This document shows, one piece after another, positions 32,123 through 41,319 of a stretch of 64,000 bases of DNA. The DNA is taken from contig CAVOPB010000001.1 of NCBI GenBank assembly GCA_963697805.1, positions 186,001 through 250,000 on the forward strand, in the 5' to 3' direction. The notes under the pieces were generated by a model. That model was not told where the DNA came from. It worked only from the letters and a program-made list of their open reading frames with translations, and searched no databases. The stretch comes from VRUE01 sp963697805. Its GTDB lineage: Bacteria; Actinomycetota; Thermoleophilia; Solirubrobacterales; 70-9. The translations under genes were made by a program, and so were the position numbers. Positions within the stretch are counted from its first letter, which is position 1. Each line of letters opens with the position of its first letter.

Positions 32123-34738
32123 TTATTCGGACAGCTCCTCCAGCTCGGCGCTGTAGCGGTCGAGCTTCTCGCGCTCCTCCTCGACCACCTCGGGCGGGGC
32201 GTTGGCGACGAAGCGCTCGTTGGCGAGTTTGCCCTCCGCCCGGCCGACCTCGCCGCGGAGCTCCTCGCGTCGCGCCTCGACCCTGGCGCCCACCGCCTCG
32301 GCGTCGATCTGATCCGATGCCAGGACCCTGACCGGGCCGACTGAGGCGACCGGCTCACCGCCGTCCACTCCGAAGTCGAAGCGGGCGAGGCGGCCGACGA
32401 ACTCCTGCGGCTCGACCCCCTCGGCGCGGGCTGGCAGCACCGTCGCCGCCGGTGCCTCGACTAGGTCGCGCCAGGCGCGCAGGCGGCGTGTCAACTCGAT
32501 CCCGGCCCTGACCTCGGCCTCCGCCTCGGCGTCGATCAACGACCCGTCGGCCTCGGGGAACCGGTGGACCGCGAGGTGGCCACGGCGGGCCGGGTGGTAT
32601 GCCCAGATCTCCTCGGTGACGAACGGCATCATCGGGTGCAGCAGGGCGAGGATCCGCTCCAGGGCCCAGAGCATGTTCGCCGAGGCCTCCTCCTCGCCGT
32701 CATAGAGACGCGGCTTGACCATCTCCAGATACCAATCGCAGAGCTCCGACCAGAAGAACGAGTAGGCGCCCTGGGCCGCGTGGGCGAAGTCGTAGGACTC
32801 GAGCATCGCGGTGACCGAGGCGATCGTCCGCTCCAGCCGCGACAGGATCCAGCGGTCCTCCGGCGTCACAGGGTTCGGCGTCCCACCACCGACCCCAGCA
32901 GGGACTTGGCCCTGCCGGGCCTTTGTTTCCGGCTGATTTTGCCCAGAATTGACATTCAGCAAAATCAGCCGGCTCGCGTTCCAGAGCTTGTTGGCGAGGT
33001 CGGCCCCCTGCTGGACCTTGGCATCGGAGAAGCGGACGTCCTGGGTCGAGGACATTGCCAGCAGCCCGAAGCGGAGCGCGTCGGCTCCGTGGCGGTCGAT
33101 CTCCTCCAGCGGGTCGATCCCCGTCCCGAGGCTCTTCGACATCCGCCGCCCGTCGCGGGCCTGGATCACCGAGTGGACGTAGACATCGCGGAACGGGATG
33201 TCGCCGGGGACCTCGATCCCCATCATGATCATCCGCGCGACCCAGAGGAAGAGGATCTCGCGCGCGGTGGTGAGGAAGCTGGTGGGGTAGAAGGCCTGGA
33301 GCTCGGGGGTGTCGTCGGGCCAGCCGAGGGTCGCGAATGGCCAGATCGCCGAGCTGAACCAGGTATCGAGGACGTCCTCCTCCTGGCGCAGCTCGCCACC
33401 GCAAGCGCCGCAGCGCTCGGGCGGCTCCTCGGCGGCCCAGGTCTCCGCGCAGGAGTCGCAGTACCAGACGGGGATCCGGTGACCCCACCAGAGCTGGCGC
33501 GAGATGCACCAGGGCCGGATCTCCCGCATCCAGTCGAGGTAGACCCGCTTCCACTGCGAGGGGGCAATCCGCACCTCGTCGCGCTCGACGGCCTCGATGG
33601 CCGGCGCCGCGAGCTCGTCCATCCGGCAGAACCACTGCAGTGAGATCAGCGGCTCGATCCTCTCCCCGGAGCGGTGCGAGAACGGGACCGAGTGGAGGTA
33701 GGGCTCCTCGGCACGGACCAGGCCCTCCTCTCTCAGCGAGGCGAGAACCGCCGCCTGGGCCTCGGCGACGGTGAGCCCGGCGAAGCGCTCACCCGCCTCC
33801 TCGGTCATCCGGCCGTCGGGGCCGATCACGCCGATCTCCTCGAGGTCGTGGGCGCGGCCGATCTCGAAGTCGTTGACGTCGTGCCCGGGGGTAATCTTCA
33901 GCGCCCCGGTTCCGAACTCGGGGTCGACGTGGTCGTCGGCGATGATCGGCAGCCGCCGCCCGACCAGAGGCAGCACGCAATGGCCGCCGACAAGGTCCGC
34001 GTAGCGCTCGTCGTCGGGGTTCACGGCGACGGCGGTGTCGGCGAGCATCGTCTCGGGACGGACCGTGGCGACGGTCAGCACCCGGTCTGAGCCCTCGACC
34101 GGGTAGTCGATCGAGTAGAGGACGTCCTCGACCTCGCGGTTCTCGACCTCGAGGTCGGAGATCGCCGAGTGGGTACCGGGGTCCCAGTTGACCATGTAGT
34201 TGTCGCGGTAGATGTAGCCCTTGTCGAAGAGCTGCTTGAAGACCCGGTAGACGGCGCGGACATAGTCGGAGTCGAGGGTGAACCGCTCGCGTTCGTAGTC
34301 GCAGGAGGCGCCGAGGCGCTTGTACTGCTCGACGATCTGGGCCCCGTACTCCTCCTTCCAGGCCCAGACCCGCTCGACGAACGCCTCGCGGCCCAGCTCC
34401 TGGCGCGAGGTCCCCTCGGCGCGGAGCATTTTCTCGACCACCGCCTGGGTCGCGATCCCGGCGTGGTCGGTGCCGAGGATCCAGAGGGTGTTGCGACCCC
34501 GCATCCGATTCATCCGCACCAGCGCGTCCTGCATCGAGCCGTTCAGCGCGTGGCCCATGTGGAGGGCGCCGGTCACGTTCGGCGGCGGGATCGCAACCGA
34601 GAAGTTCTCCTCCGGCACGCCCTCGGCCTCGGGGTGGAAGTAGCCGCCCTCCATCCACTCGGCGAAAAGGCGCCGCTCGACCTCGGCCGGCTCGTACCGG
34701 GTCCTCTCCTCGAGCTGCTCTCTACGCGCGTCCGCCAC
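32123..34738 (-). CDS. valS: Valine-tRNA ligase
   Basis: 871 residues. HIGH appears as HMGH at residues 60-63 in PPPNVTGALHMGHALNGSMQ. The editing domain and WYCDSC/CGAC zinc-type pairs follow, then RMSKS at about 532. The anticodon domain and a C-terminal coiled-coil arm end the protein. An unusual insertion of about 30 residues, encoded by two hairpins, follows ASRLILLN at about residues 594-622. It separates the catalytic part from PEDRWILSRL. It charges tRNA-Val. Confidence 0.96.
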   Translation of the reverse strand: MADARREQLEERTRYEPAEVERRLFAEWMEGGYFHPEAEGVPEENFSVAIPPPNVTGALHMGHALNGSMQDALVRMNRMRGRNTLWILGTDHAGIATQAVVEKMLRAEGTSRQELGREAFVERVWAWKEEYGAQIVEQYKRLGASCDYERERFTLDSDYVRAVYRVFKQLFDKGYIYRDNYMVNWDPGTHSAISDLEVENREVEDVLYSIDYPVEGSDRVLTVATVRPETMLADTAVAVNPDDERYADLVGGHCVLPLVGRRLPIIADDHVDPEFGTGALKITPGHDVNDFEIGRAHDLEEIGVIGPDGRMTEEAGERFAGLTVAEAQAAVLASLREEGLVRAEEPYLHSVPFSHRSGERIEPLISLQWFCRMDELAAPAIEAVERDEVRIAPSQWKRVYLDWMREIRPWCISRQLWWGHRIPVWYCDSCAETWAAEEPPERCGACGGELRQEEDVLDTWFSSAIWPFATLGWPDDTPELQAFYPTSFLTTAREILFLWVARMIMMGIEVPGDIPFRDVYVHSVIQARDGRRMSKSLGTGIDPLEEIDRHGADALRFGLLAMSSTQDVRFSDAKVQQGADLANKLWNASRLILLNVNSGQNQPETKARQGQVPAGVGGGTPNPVTPEDRWILSRLERTIASVTAMLESYDFAHAAQGAYSFFWSELCDWYLEMVKPRLYDGEEEASANMLWALERILALLHPMMPFVTEEIWAYHPARRGHLAVHRFPEADGSLIDAEAEAEVRAGIELTRRLRAWRDLVEAPAATVLPARAEGVEPQEFVGRLARFDFGVDGGEPVASVGPVRVLASDQIDAEAVGARVEARREELRGEVGRAEGKLANERFVANAPPEVVEEEREKLDRYSAELEELSE
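32894..32972. repeat. Two tandem hairpins forming an in-frame insertion in valS
   Basis: Hairpin A: 32929-32942 (CCGGCTGATTTTGC) and 32959-32972 are perfect 14-base inverted repeats with a 16-base loop. Hairpin B: 32894-32903 (CCCAGCAGGG) and 32910-32919 pair over 9 of 10 bases. One arm of A is native valS sequence coding RLILL; the other arm is its inverted copy. The segment is visibly richer in A and T than its surroundings and keeps the valS frame open. Confidence 0.8.
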
Positions 34739-34756
34739 CGGACGGCGAGTTTAGTT

Positions 34757-36046
<1,290 letters not shown>

Positions 36047-36052
36047 CGGGAT

Positions 36053-36061
36053 CTCCTCCTT
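36053..36061 (-). promoter_or_regulatory. Strong Shine-Dalgarno deciding the clpX CTG start
   Basis: AAGGAGGAG on the minus strand, followed by ATCCCG and then CTG GCA CGC. No ATG, GTG or TTG lies within a workable distance downstream. The upstream TTG at 36097 lacks such a site. Confidence 0.75.
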
Positions 36062-36207
36062 GCGGGGACGGTAGGTCTCTACCGGTTCGCGGCCCAAGAA
36101 GCTTAAAGGGACCAGCGATCCGGCCTGTCGTTTGCAGGGTTTACGTCACCCCCGCCGCCGTCCCTCCCCGTGAGCGCAAACGCCCAGGCTGCCCTAGTGT
36201 GGAGGCG

Positions 36208-36657
36208 ATGATCCGGATCGAACCGATCAGGCCCGAGCAGTTCGAGACCCTGCTGCCGATGATCGCCGATTACCAGCGCTTCTACGAGGTCGAGGACATC
36301 GACGAGGAGCGCAACCGGGATTTCTTCGCGCGCTTCATCGACCCCAGCGACGACGGAACCCTGATCGCCGCCACCGAACAGGGCCGGCTGGTCGGTTACG
36401 CGTGTCTCTACTGGCACCAGAGCTCGCTCTCCGCGACGGAGACGGTGCTGATGAACGATCTCTACGTCGACGAGGCGGCCCGCGGCAAGGGCGCCGGCCG
36501 GGCGCTGATCGAGGCAGCCGCGGAGATCGCCCGCGACCGCGGCGCGCACAGCCTCGAGTGGTCGACGGCGCCCGACAACCACACCGCCCAGCGCCTCTAT
36601 GACTCGACCGGCGCTGCCCGCAGCGAATGGGTCGAGTACGAGCTGCCGGTCGAGTGA
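36208..36657 (+). CDS. GNAT-family N-acetyltransferase
   Basis: 149 residues from ATG at 36208, preceded by GTGGAGGCG. The fold is full: LVGYACLYWHQSS as the beta-bulge strand, LMNDLYVDEAARGKGAGRAL as acetyl-CoA motif A, and DNHTAQRLYDSTGA near the C-terminus. The substrate is unknown. Close to diamine or aminoglycoside-type acetyltransferases in layout. Its TGA overlaps the GTG of the next acetyltransferase (GTGA), and the pair may have arisen by recruitment rather than duplication, as their sequences differ strongly. Confidence 0.85.
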   Translation: MIRIEPIRPEQFETLLPMIADYQRFYEVEDIDEERNRDFFARFIDPSDDGTLIAATEQGRLVGYACLYWHQSSLSATETVLMNDLYVDEAARGKGAGRALIEAAAEIARDRGAHSLEWSTAPDNHTAQRLYDSTGAARSEWVEYELPVE

Positions 36658-37127
36658 GCGTCGATTTCGAGGAGCGGCAACCGGTCGATCCGCAGGTCAT
36701 GGCCCTCTACGCGGATTTCATCGTCGAGGCGGACACCGAGCTCGGGCTGGACGTGGTCGAGGCCGAGTTGGAGGCCGGGCCGCCGCGGGACCTGACGGCG
36801 CCGCACGGGGTGATGCTGCTCGCCGTCCGCGACAGTGAGGCGGCCGCAATCGGCGGCGTTCGCCACCTCGACTCCGAGGTCGCCGAGATCAAGAGCATGT
36901 ACGTGGCTCCCGCGCATCGTGGCTCCGGCCTCGCGTCGGCGCTGCTGCGTAGGCTCGAGGCGATCGCCCGCGACCGGGGCTGCCTCGCGACCCGACTCGA
37001 CACCTCCGACTACCTGACCCCGGCGGTCGCCCTCTACCGCTCGGCGGGCTACCGCGAGGTGCCCGACTACAACGGCAACCCGAAAGCGAATCTCTGGTTC
37101 GAACGTCGGTCAAACGTCCAGAATTGA
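36654..37127 (+). CDS. GNAT-family N-acetyltransferase
   Basis: 157 residues from GTG at 36654. The central block EIKSMYVAPAHRGSGLASAL carries the acetyl-CoA pyrophosphate loop (R/Q-x-x-G-x-G/A variant RGSGLA). The C-terminal LYRSAGYREVPDYNGNPKAN resembles acetyltransferases acting on small amines or antibiotics. Substrate unknown. It overlaps the upstream acetyltransferase by four bases. The stop lies inside a small perfect inverted repeat that may end the message. Confidence 0.85.
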   Translation: MSVDFEERQPVDPQVMALYADFIVEADTELGLDVVEAELEAGPPRDLTAPHGVMLLAVRDSEAAAIGGVRHLDSEVAEIKSMYVAPAHRGSGLASALLRRLEAIARDRGCLATRLDTSDYLTPAVALYRSAGYREVPDYNGNPKANLWFERRSNVQN

Positions 37128-37148
37128 TCGAGCCGCCTTAATCAATTC
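37121..37148. terminator. Short inverted repeat at the end of the acetyltransferase operon
   Basis: GAATTGAT (37121-37128) and ATCAATTC (37141-37148) are perfect inverted repeats with a 12-base loop. The stop codon TGA sits in the left arm. It is AT-rich for this genome. Possible terminator or operator for the following gene. Confidence 0.4.
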
Positions 37149-37193
37149 CGAGCGGGACCGATACCGGCTTTCGACGACAAACGGAGGTGGGTA

Positions 37194-37649
37194 ATGTCGA
37201 AGGCAGCAGCGGAAGAGTTGGTACTGAATGCGGTTCAGCCGCGGATGCGTCTCGGTGAGCGGCTCGTGAGTTTGGTCCGTCTCGATTCGGGACCCTGGCT
37301 GTATCTGGCCCTCCTGCTGCTGGCGACGGCCTTCGCCCTCTTCATCAACCACGCGCAGGACTTCGCCCTGATGTCGGCCCTGGTCGCGGCGCTCTGCGCC
37401 CTCCGGGTCAAGAGCTACGCGATGGTGCTGACCGACGAGGCTCTCTATGTCGTCCATCTGCGCGGCAAGGCGGTCGGCGGCGTCGAGGTGATCCGCCCGC
37501 TGGTCGCGGTCGGTTTCGAGCGCAACCTGATGCGGATCGAGCTCGACGGCAGGCCCTTCTGGCTGCGCCCCATGTACCTCGGCGAGGAGGCCGACAACTT
37601 CGAGCGCCGCCTCCGCGCGGCATCGACCGGCATCGCCATCGCCTTCTGA
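37194..37649 (+). CDS. Hypothetical membrane protein
   Basis: 151 residues with two adjacent hydrophobic segments (about 34-50 and 57-70), then a soluble beta-rich half (YAMVLTDEALYVVHLRGK, then GFERNLMRIELDGRPFWLRP). The second half resembles a PH-like or YcxB-like folding pattern, but no family is recognized with confidence. A good ribosome binding site (GGAGGTGGGTA) precedes the ATG. Its 3' half is overlapped on the other strand by the end of the M23 peptidase frame. Confidence 0.55.
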   Translation: MSKAAAEELVLNAVQPRMRLGERLVSLVRLDSGPWLYLALLLLATAFALFINHAQDFALMSALVAALCALRVKSYAMVLTDEALYVVHLRGKAVGGVEVIRPLVAVGFERNLMRIELDGRPFWLRPMYLGEEADNFERRLRAASTGIAIAF

Positions 37650-38164
37650 GCCCCAGCCCAGTGCTGGAGCGCCGGCTCCGGGTCGACCGGACGGCCGTGG
37701 ACATGGATCTCGAAGTGGAGGTGACAACCGACCGTGCGGGCGTTCCCCGTCTCCCCCACAGTCCCGACGCGCTCGCCGGCCCAGACCCGCCCGCCGCGGC
37801 CCACCCGCGCCGGACGGCGCAGATGGGCGTAGAAGTAGCTGCGCTGCTCGCCCTCGCCGTGGATCAGTAGGTAGTTGCCGTAGAGGACCGGGTCGAAGCC
37901 ACGCCGCAGCACGCGGCCGCCCCGAACCGCGACCAGCCCCGCCCCGCACGGCGCGACGATGTCGAACCCTTCGTGGGTCCGGCCGCCTGTCCGCGGCGCC
38001 CCGAATTCCCCGATCGCGCCCCGCGTCCAGTGCGGTCCCAACACCGGGAAGACGTGGTCGCGGTAGGCGACGCCTCCTGTCCGCAGCGGTCGCGCTTCCG
38101 CTGGTGCCGTGGCGGCGAGCAGGATCAGGGCCGCCAGCGCACCGAGGAACCGCGCTCCGCTCAG
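37445..38164 (-). CDS. Secreted M23-family (LytM) peptidase, apparent CTG start
   Basis: 239 residues from CTG at 38162-38164, which overlaps the upstream stop as CTGA. Starting there gives a clean signal peptide, (M)SGARFLGALAALILLAATA ending near AEA. No canonical start lies near. The LytM core has GRTHEGFDIVAPCGAGLVAV (first His/Asp zinc ligands), YLLIHGEGEQRSYFYAHL and GCHLHFEIHVHGRPVDPEP (HxH). It should cut cell-wall peptides. The last 60 or so residues read through the antisense of the plus-strand gene and look unrelated to the family, as if a stop codon had been lost. Confidence 0.8.
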   Translation of the reverse strand: MSGARFLGALAALILLAATAPAEARPLRTGGVAYRDHVFPVLGPHWTRGAIGEFGAPRTGGRTHEGFDIVAPCGAGLVAVRGGRVLRRGFDPVLYGNYLLIHGEGEQRSYFYAHLRRPARVGRGGRVWAGERVGTVGETGNARTVGCHLHFEIHVHGRPVDPEPALQHWAGAQKAMAMPVDAARRRRSKLSASSPRYMGRSQKGLPSSSIRIRLRSKPTATSGRITSTPPTALPRRWTT

Positions 38165-39078
38165 GGCTCGACCCTGAACGAGCGCTTCGCCGGAGTGGCG
38201 TCCACCGTGCCTGTTGACGAGACAGCCCGGACCCTGAACGTGTGCTTGCCGACGGCGAGACCCCGGTAGGTCTTCGGCGATCCGCAGGCCTTGATCGGAT
38301 TCCCGTCGAGCCTGCATTCGAACCTCGCGGCCGCGGGTTCGGCCTTGAACCTGAACGTGGCCCGGTGGGCATCGATCATCCCCTTCGGGCCCTTGGTGAT
38401 CTTCGTGTTCGGGGCCCCGCCGGAGGTCGCCGAGCAGGGGGGCGCCGTCGCGGCCGAGCTCGGACACCCGTCCTGCGTCTCGTCGCCGAACCCGTCACGG
38501 TCGGCGTCGGGCTCGATCGTCGCGTTAATCTCGAGTTCGCGGGCGCGGGCAGTCACGTTCTGGCCACGTTCTTCGCCATCGCCGAGAGGCGGGAGCCATG
38601 CGTCGAATTGTGCCCCCACCACCGCCCCCCCGAACACGTGCGGCGAGTCCACCGTCAGATCGAGGAAGTCGACCCCGATCTCATCGCCCTCCTTGACCGG
38701 CACCCGCGCGGGAAAGGAATAGATCCCTGCCGTCTCCGGCAGGGTCTCGAGCGGGCCCGACCCGGCGCCGGTGACTCCGTGGATCACCCGCAACCGTGTC
38801 GTGATGTCAGCGAGATTCGCCGCTGTCCTCAGGCTCCAATCGACGATCACACCGGTGATACCCGCCCGCACCCCGCCGGGGGCATGGCTGGCGCTCGGCA
38901 GCGCCGAGAGTCCGAACGTGCAGGAAATCGGGCCGGGCAGCAGACAGGATTTGTCGTCGGGTTCTGCCGCGAGGTTGCTGCCCGAGACAATCGCCGCCCC
39001 CGCCGGCGCGGCCCCGAGCAGCGCTGCGATCAGCAGTCCCGCCGTCACCACCAGCACAGCGCTCGCCGATCGGATCAT
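38161..39078 (-). CDS. Secreted protein with D-x-D-rich loop and Ig-like module
   Basis: 305 residues. The signal peptide ends near PAGA. The N-terminal 170 residues form a beta-rich domain with no recognized family. A calcium-type loop EPDADRDGFGDETQDGCP (thrombospondin type 3-like, about 193-210) follows. An Ig-like module then contains FECRLDGNPIKACGSPKTY and GKHTFRVRAV. This module combination is widespread in Solirubrobacterales surface proteins of unknown role. It ends in CTGA overlap with the M23 peptidase gene, suggesting a shared envelope function. Confidence 0.7.
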   Translation of the reverse strand: MIRSASAVLVVTAGLLIAALLGAAPAGAAIVSGSNLAAEPDDKSCLLPGPISCTFGLSALPSASHAPGGVRAGITGVIVDWSLRTAANLADITTRLRVIHGVTGAGSGPLETLPETAGIYSFPARVPVKEGDEIGVDFLDLTVDSPHVFGGAVVGAQFDAWLPPLGDGEERGQNVTARARELEINATIEPDADRDGFGDETQDGCPSSAATAPPCSATSGGAPNTKITKGPKGMIDAHRATFRFKAEPAAARFECRLDGNPIKACGSPKTYRGLAVGKHTFRVRAVSSTGTVDATPAKRSFRVEP

Positions 39079-39098
39079 CGCGATCCGATCCTAGTTGC

Positions 39099-39692
39099 TC
39101 AGTGGTGCTCGATCACGCGGTCGACGAGGTTGTACTCCTTCGCCTCCTCCGCGCTCATGAAGTAATCGCGATCGGTGTCGTTCGTGACCTTCTCGAACGG
39201 CTGCCCGGTGTGTTTGGCGAGGATCTCGTCGAGGCGGCGGCGGACGTCGATGATCTCTTTCGCGTGGATCTCGATGTCGGTCGCCTGGCCTTCGAATCCG
39301 GATGACACCTGGTGGATCAGGATCTTCGAGTTGGGCAGCGACATCCGTTTGCCCGCGGCGCCACCGGCCAGCAGCAGCGCGCCCATGCTCATCGCGATCC
39401 CGACGCAGATCGTCTGCACGTCGGGCTTGATGAACTGCATCGTGTCGTAGATCGCGAGACCGGCATAGACCGAGCCGCCGGGCGAGTTGACGTAGAGGCT
39501 GATGTCCTTGTCGGGATCCTCCGACTCCAGGTGCAGGAGCTGGGCGACGATCAGGTTGGCGATGTCCTCGGTCACCGGCGTCCCCAGGAAGACGATCCGC
39601 TCGCCGAGGAGGCGGGAGTAGATGTCGAACGCGCGCTCGCCGCGAGAGGTCTGCTCGACGACCATCGGTACCAGTGGGCTCATGCTCGGCAC
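39099..39692 (-). CDS. clpP: ATP-dependent Clp protease proteolytic subunit
   Basis: 197 residues. Catalytic Ser in GIAMSMGALLLAGG (about residue 100; the usual AASMG is AMSMG), His in SKILIHQVS and Asp in TDRDYFMSAEEA. SLYVNSPGGSVYAGLAIYDT is the strand block. It forms the protease barrel fed by ClpX. It lies downstream of tig, as in most bacteria. clpX, however, is displaced by about 3 kb of other genes. Actinobacteria often have two clpP copies; only one is in the window. Confidence 0.96.
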   Translation of the reverse strand: MPSMSPLVPMVVEQTSRGERAFDIYSRLLGERIVFLGTPVTEDIANLIVAQLLHLESEDPDKDISLYVNSPGGSVYAGLAIYDTMQFIKPDVQTICVGIAMSMGALLLAGGAAGKRMSLPNSKILIHQVSSGFEGQATDIEIHAKEIIDVRRRLDEILAKHTGQPFEKVTNDTDRDYFMSAEEAKEYNLVDRVIEHH

Positions 39693-39791
39693 TCTATAGA
39701 AGGCGACCGGCGGCCTATCGTGCTCAAACAGATGGATCGCGCTTTGCTCGCTGTGCGAAGAACCAGAGATGCACGCTTGCTCGCTCCGCGC

Positions 39792-41174
39792 TCAGTCTGA
39801 GCCGGGGGTCCAGAGCGATCCCGCCGCCTCGCGCTCCTTCTCCGGGGTCCAGATTTTCTCGCGCGCCTCGGCCTGCTCGAGCGGGATCGGCTTCGCGCTC
39901 TCGGCGACGACGTCGATCGCCTTGCGAAAGCGGATGTCCTCGCCGATCATCGCGTCGCGGCCCTTCTCGCGGAGCCGTTTGAGCAGCTTCTCCGGCGTCG
40001 TCCGTTCGTGTTCGGCGGGGTGGGCGAGGGCCTCGAGAAGCTCCTCCTCGCTCGCCTCGATCTCCTCGGCCTCGACGATCGCGGCGAGGACCGCCTCGCG
40101 CCGCAGCTCCTGAGCGGCGTCCGGCTTCGATTCCTCGATCACCTCGTCGCGCGTTTTGCCCTGCATCTGCAGGTAGGAATCGGGGCTCATGCCGCGGCCA
40201 GCGAGCTGACGTTCGACCCGGCCCCACCGTTCCGCGGCGCGGTCGGCGACCAGCTCGTCGGGAAGCTCGACCGTCGCCTGCTCGGCCGCGGCGTCGATCG
40301 CGGCGACCCGGAAATCCTGCTCGATCCGCGAATCGACGACCTCGGTCAGTTTCTCGCGGATGTCGGCCCGGAGTTCCTCGAGCGTGTCGAACTCCGACGC
40401 CTCGGAGGCGAACTCGTCGTCGAGCTCGGGCAGCACCTTTTCGCGGACCTCCTTCACCTCGACCTTGAAGACCGCGTCCTTGCCGGCGAGCTGCTCGGCC
40501 TGGTAGTCGTCGGGGAAGCTGACCTCGACCTCGCGCGCCTCGCCCGGGCTCGCGCCCTCGAGCTGGGCCTCGAACCCCTCGATCAGCTGACCACCGCCGA
40601 GCTCGAGCAGGTAGTCGTCGGCCTTGCCGCCCTCGAAGGCCTTCCCGTCGACCAGGCCCTCGAAGTCGATCAGCAGGACATCGCCGTTTGCGGCGGCGCG
40701 CTGCACCGGCTCGAGCTTCGCGAAGCCGCCCTGGATCCGCTCGATCTCACGCTCGACCATCTCCTCGGGCGCCTGCGGCTCGGCCCGGCCGACCTCCAGT
40801 TCCCTGTACTCGCCGAGCGTGGCCCCCGGGCGCACCCCGATCTCGAATCTGAACGACAGCGGCTCCCCCTCGTCCTGGGGGGCCGAGACGATCTCGATGT
40901 TCGGGTCGCCGATCGGGCTGAGGTCGGCGTCGAACAGCGCCTCCTCATACCACTCGGGCAGCGACTCCCGGATCGCCTCCTCGAAGACGGCGCCGAAGCC
41001 GACGCGCTGGATCACGAGCGACGGCGGCGCTTTCCCTTTGCGGAAGCCCGGCAGCCGCATCTCACGTGCGAGGCTGCGGGCGGCGCGCTGGATGCCGCGA
41101 CCGACGTCCTCGGCTGGGACCTCGACCTCGACCCGAACCCGCGAGGCGGGGAGCTCTGTGACCGTCGTCTGCAT
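39792..41174 (-). CDS. tig: Trigger factor
   Basis: 460 residues. The ribosome-docking domain carries MRLPGFRKGKAPPSLVIQRV. A PPIase domain (about 160-245, NGDVLLIDFEGLVDGKAFEG) and a long helical C-terminal chaperone domain follow. The tail is acidic. It is the first chaperone to meet nascent chains at the tunnel exit. It is followed by clpP on the same strand with a 99-base gap, which may hold a separate promoter. Confidence 0.96.
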   Translation of the reverse strand: MQTTVTELPASRVRVEVEVPAEDVGRGIQRAARSLAREMRLPGFRKGKAPPSLVIQRVGFGAVFEEAIRESLPEWYEEALFDADLSPIGDPNIEIVSAPQDEGEPLSFRFEIGVRPGATLGEYRELEVGRAEPQAPEEMVEREIERIQGGFAKLEPVQRAAANGDVLLIDFEGLVDGKAFEGGKADDYLLELGGGQLIEGFEAQLEGASPGEAREVEVSFPDDYQAEQLAGKDAVFKVEVKEVREKVLPELDDEFASEASEFDTLEELRADIREKLTEVVDSRIEQDFRVAAIDAAAEQATVELPDELVADRAAERWGRVERQLAGRGMSPDSYLQMQGKTRDEVIEESKPDAAQELRREAVLAAIVEAEEIEASEEELLEALAHPAEHERTTPEKLLKRLREKGRDAMIGEDIRFRKAIDVVAESAKPIPLEQAEAREKIWTPEKEREAAGSLWTPGSD

Positions 41175-41202
41175 CCGGTCTGACCCTACCGAGGGCTCGT
41201 CC

Positions 41203-41319
41203 TCATCGCTGCGTGCGGCGGTCGAGCAACCCCCGCCGGAGTGCGATCGCGAAATCGACCGCGAACGCGAGGCCGCGCCCGATCGGGCCGGTCACGAGCC
41301 AGGCCCTGAACCTAGGCAT
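41203..41319 (-). CDS. Small basic/hydrophobic protein (38 residues)
   Basis: ATG at 41317-41319 overlaps the end of the CtaG-like gene by eight bases, and the stop is TGA at 41203. It reads MPRFRAWLVTGPIGRGLAF and then an amphipathic stretch ending RRGLLDRRTQR. The short TGPxGR motif followed by one hydrophobic helix recalls small proteins seen in other actinobacteria, but I cannot name a family. It fills the gap before tig on the same strand. Translational coupling to ctaG is likely. Confidence 0.5.
   Translation of the reverse strand: MPRFRAWLVTGPIGRGLAFAVDFAIALRRGLLDRRTQR

Noticed and set aside
39693..39791. ClgR-like operator (TTCGCACAGCGAG) upstream of clpP
   Set aside because: Half-site spacing does not fit the known TTCGC-N5-GCGAA type closely enough.
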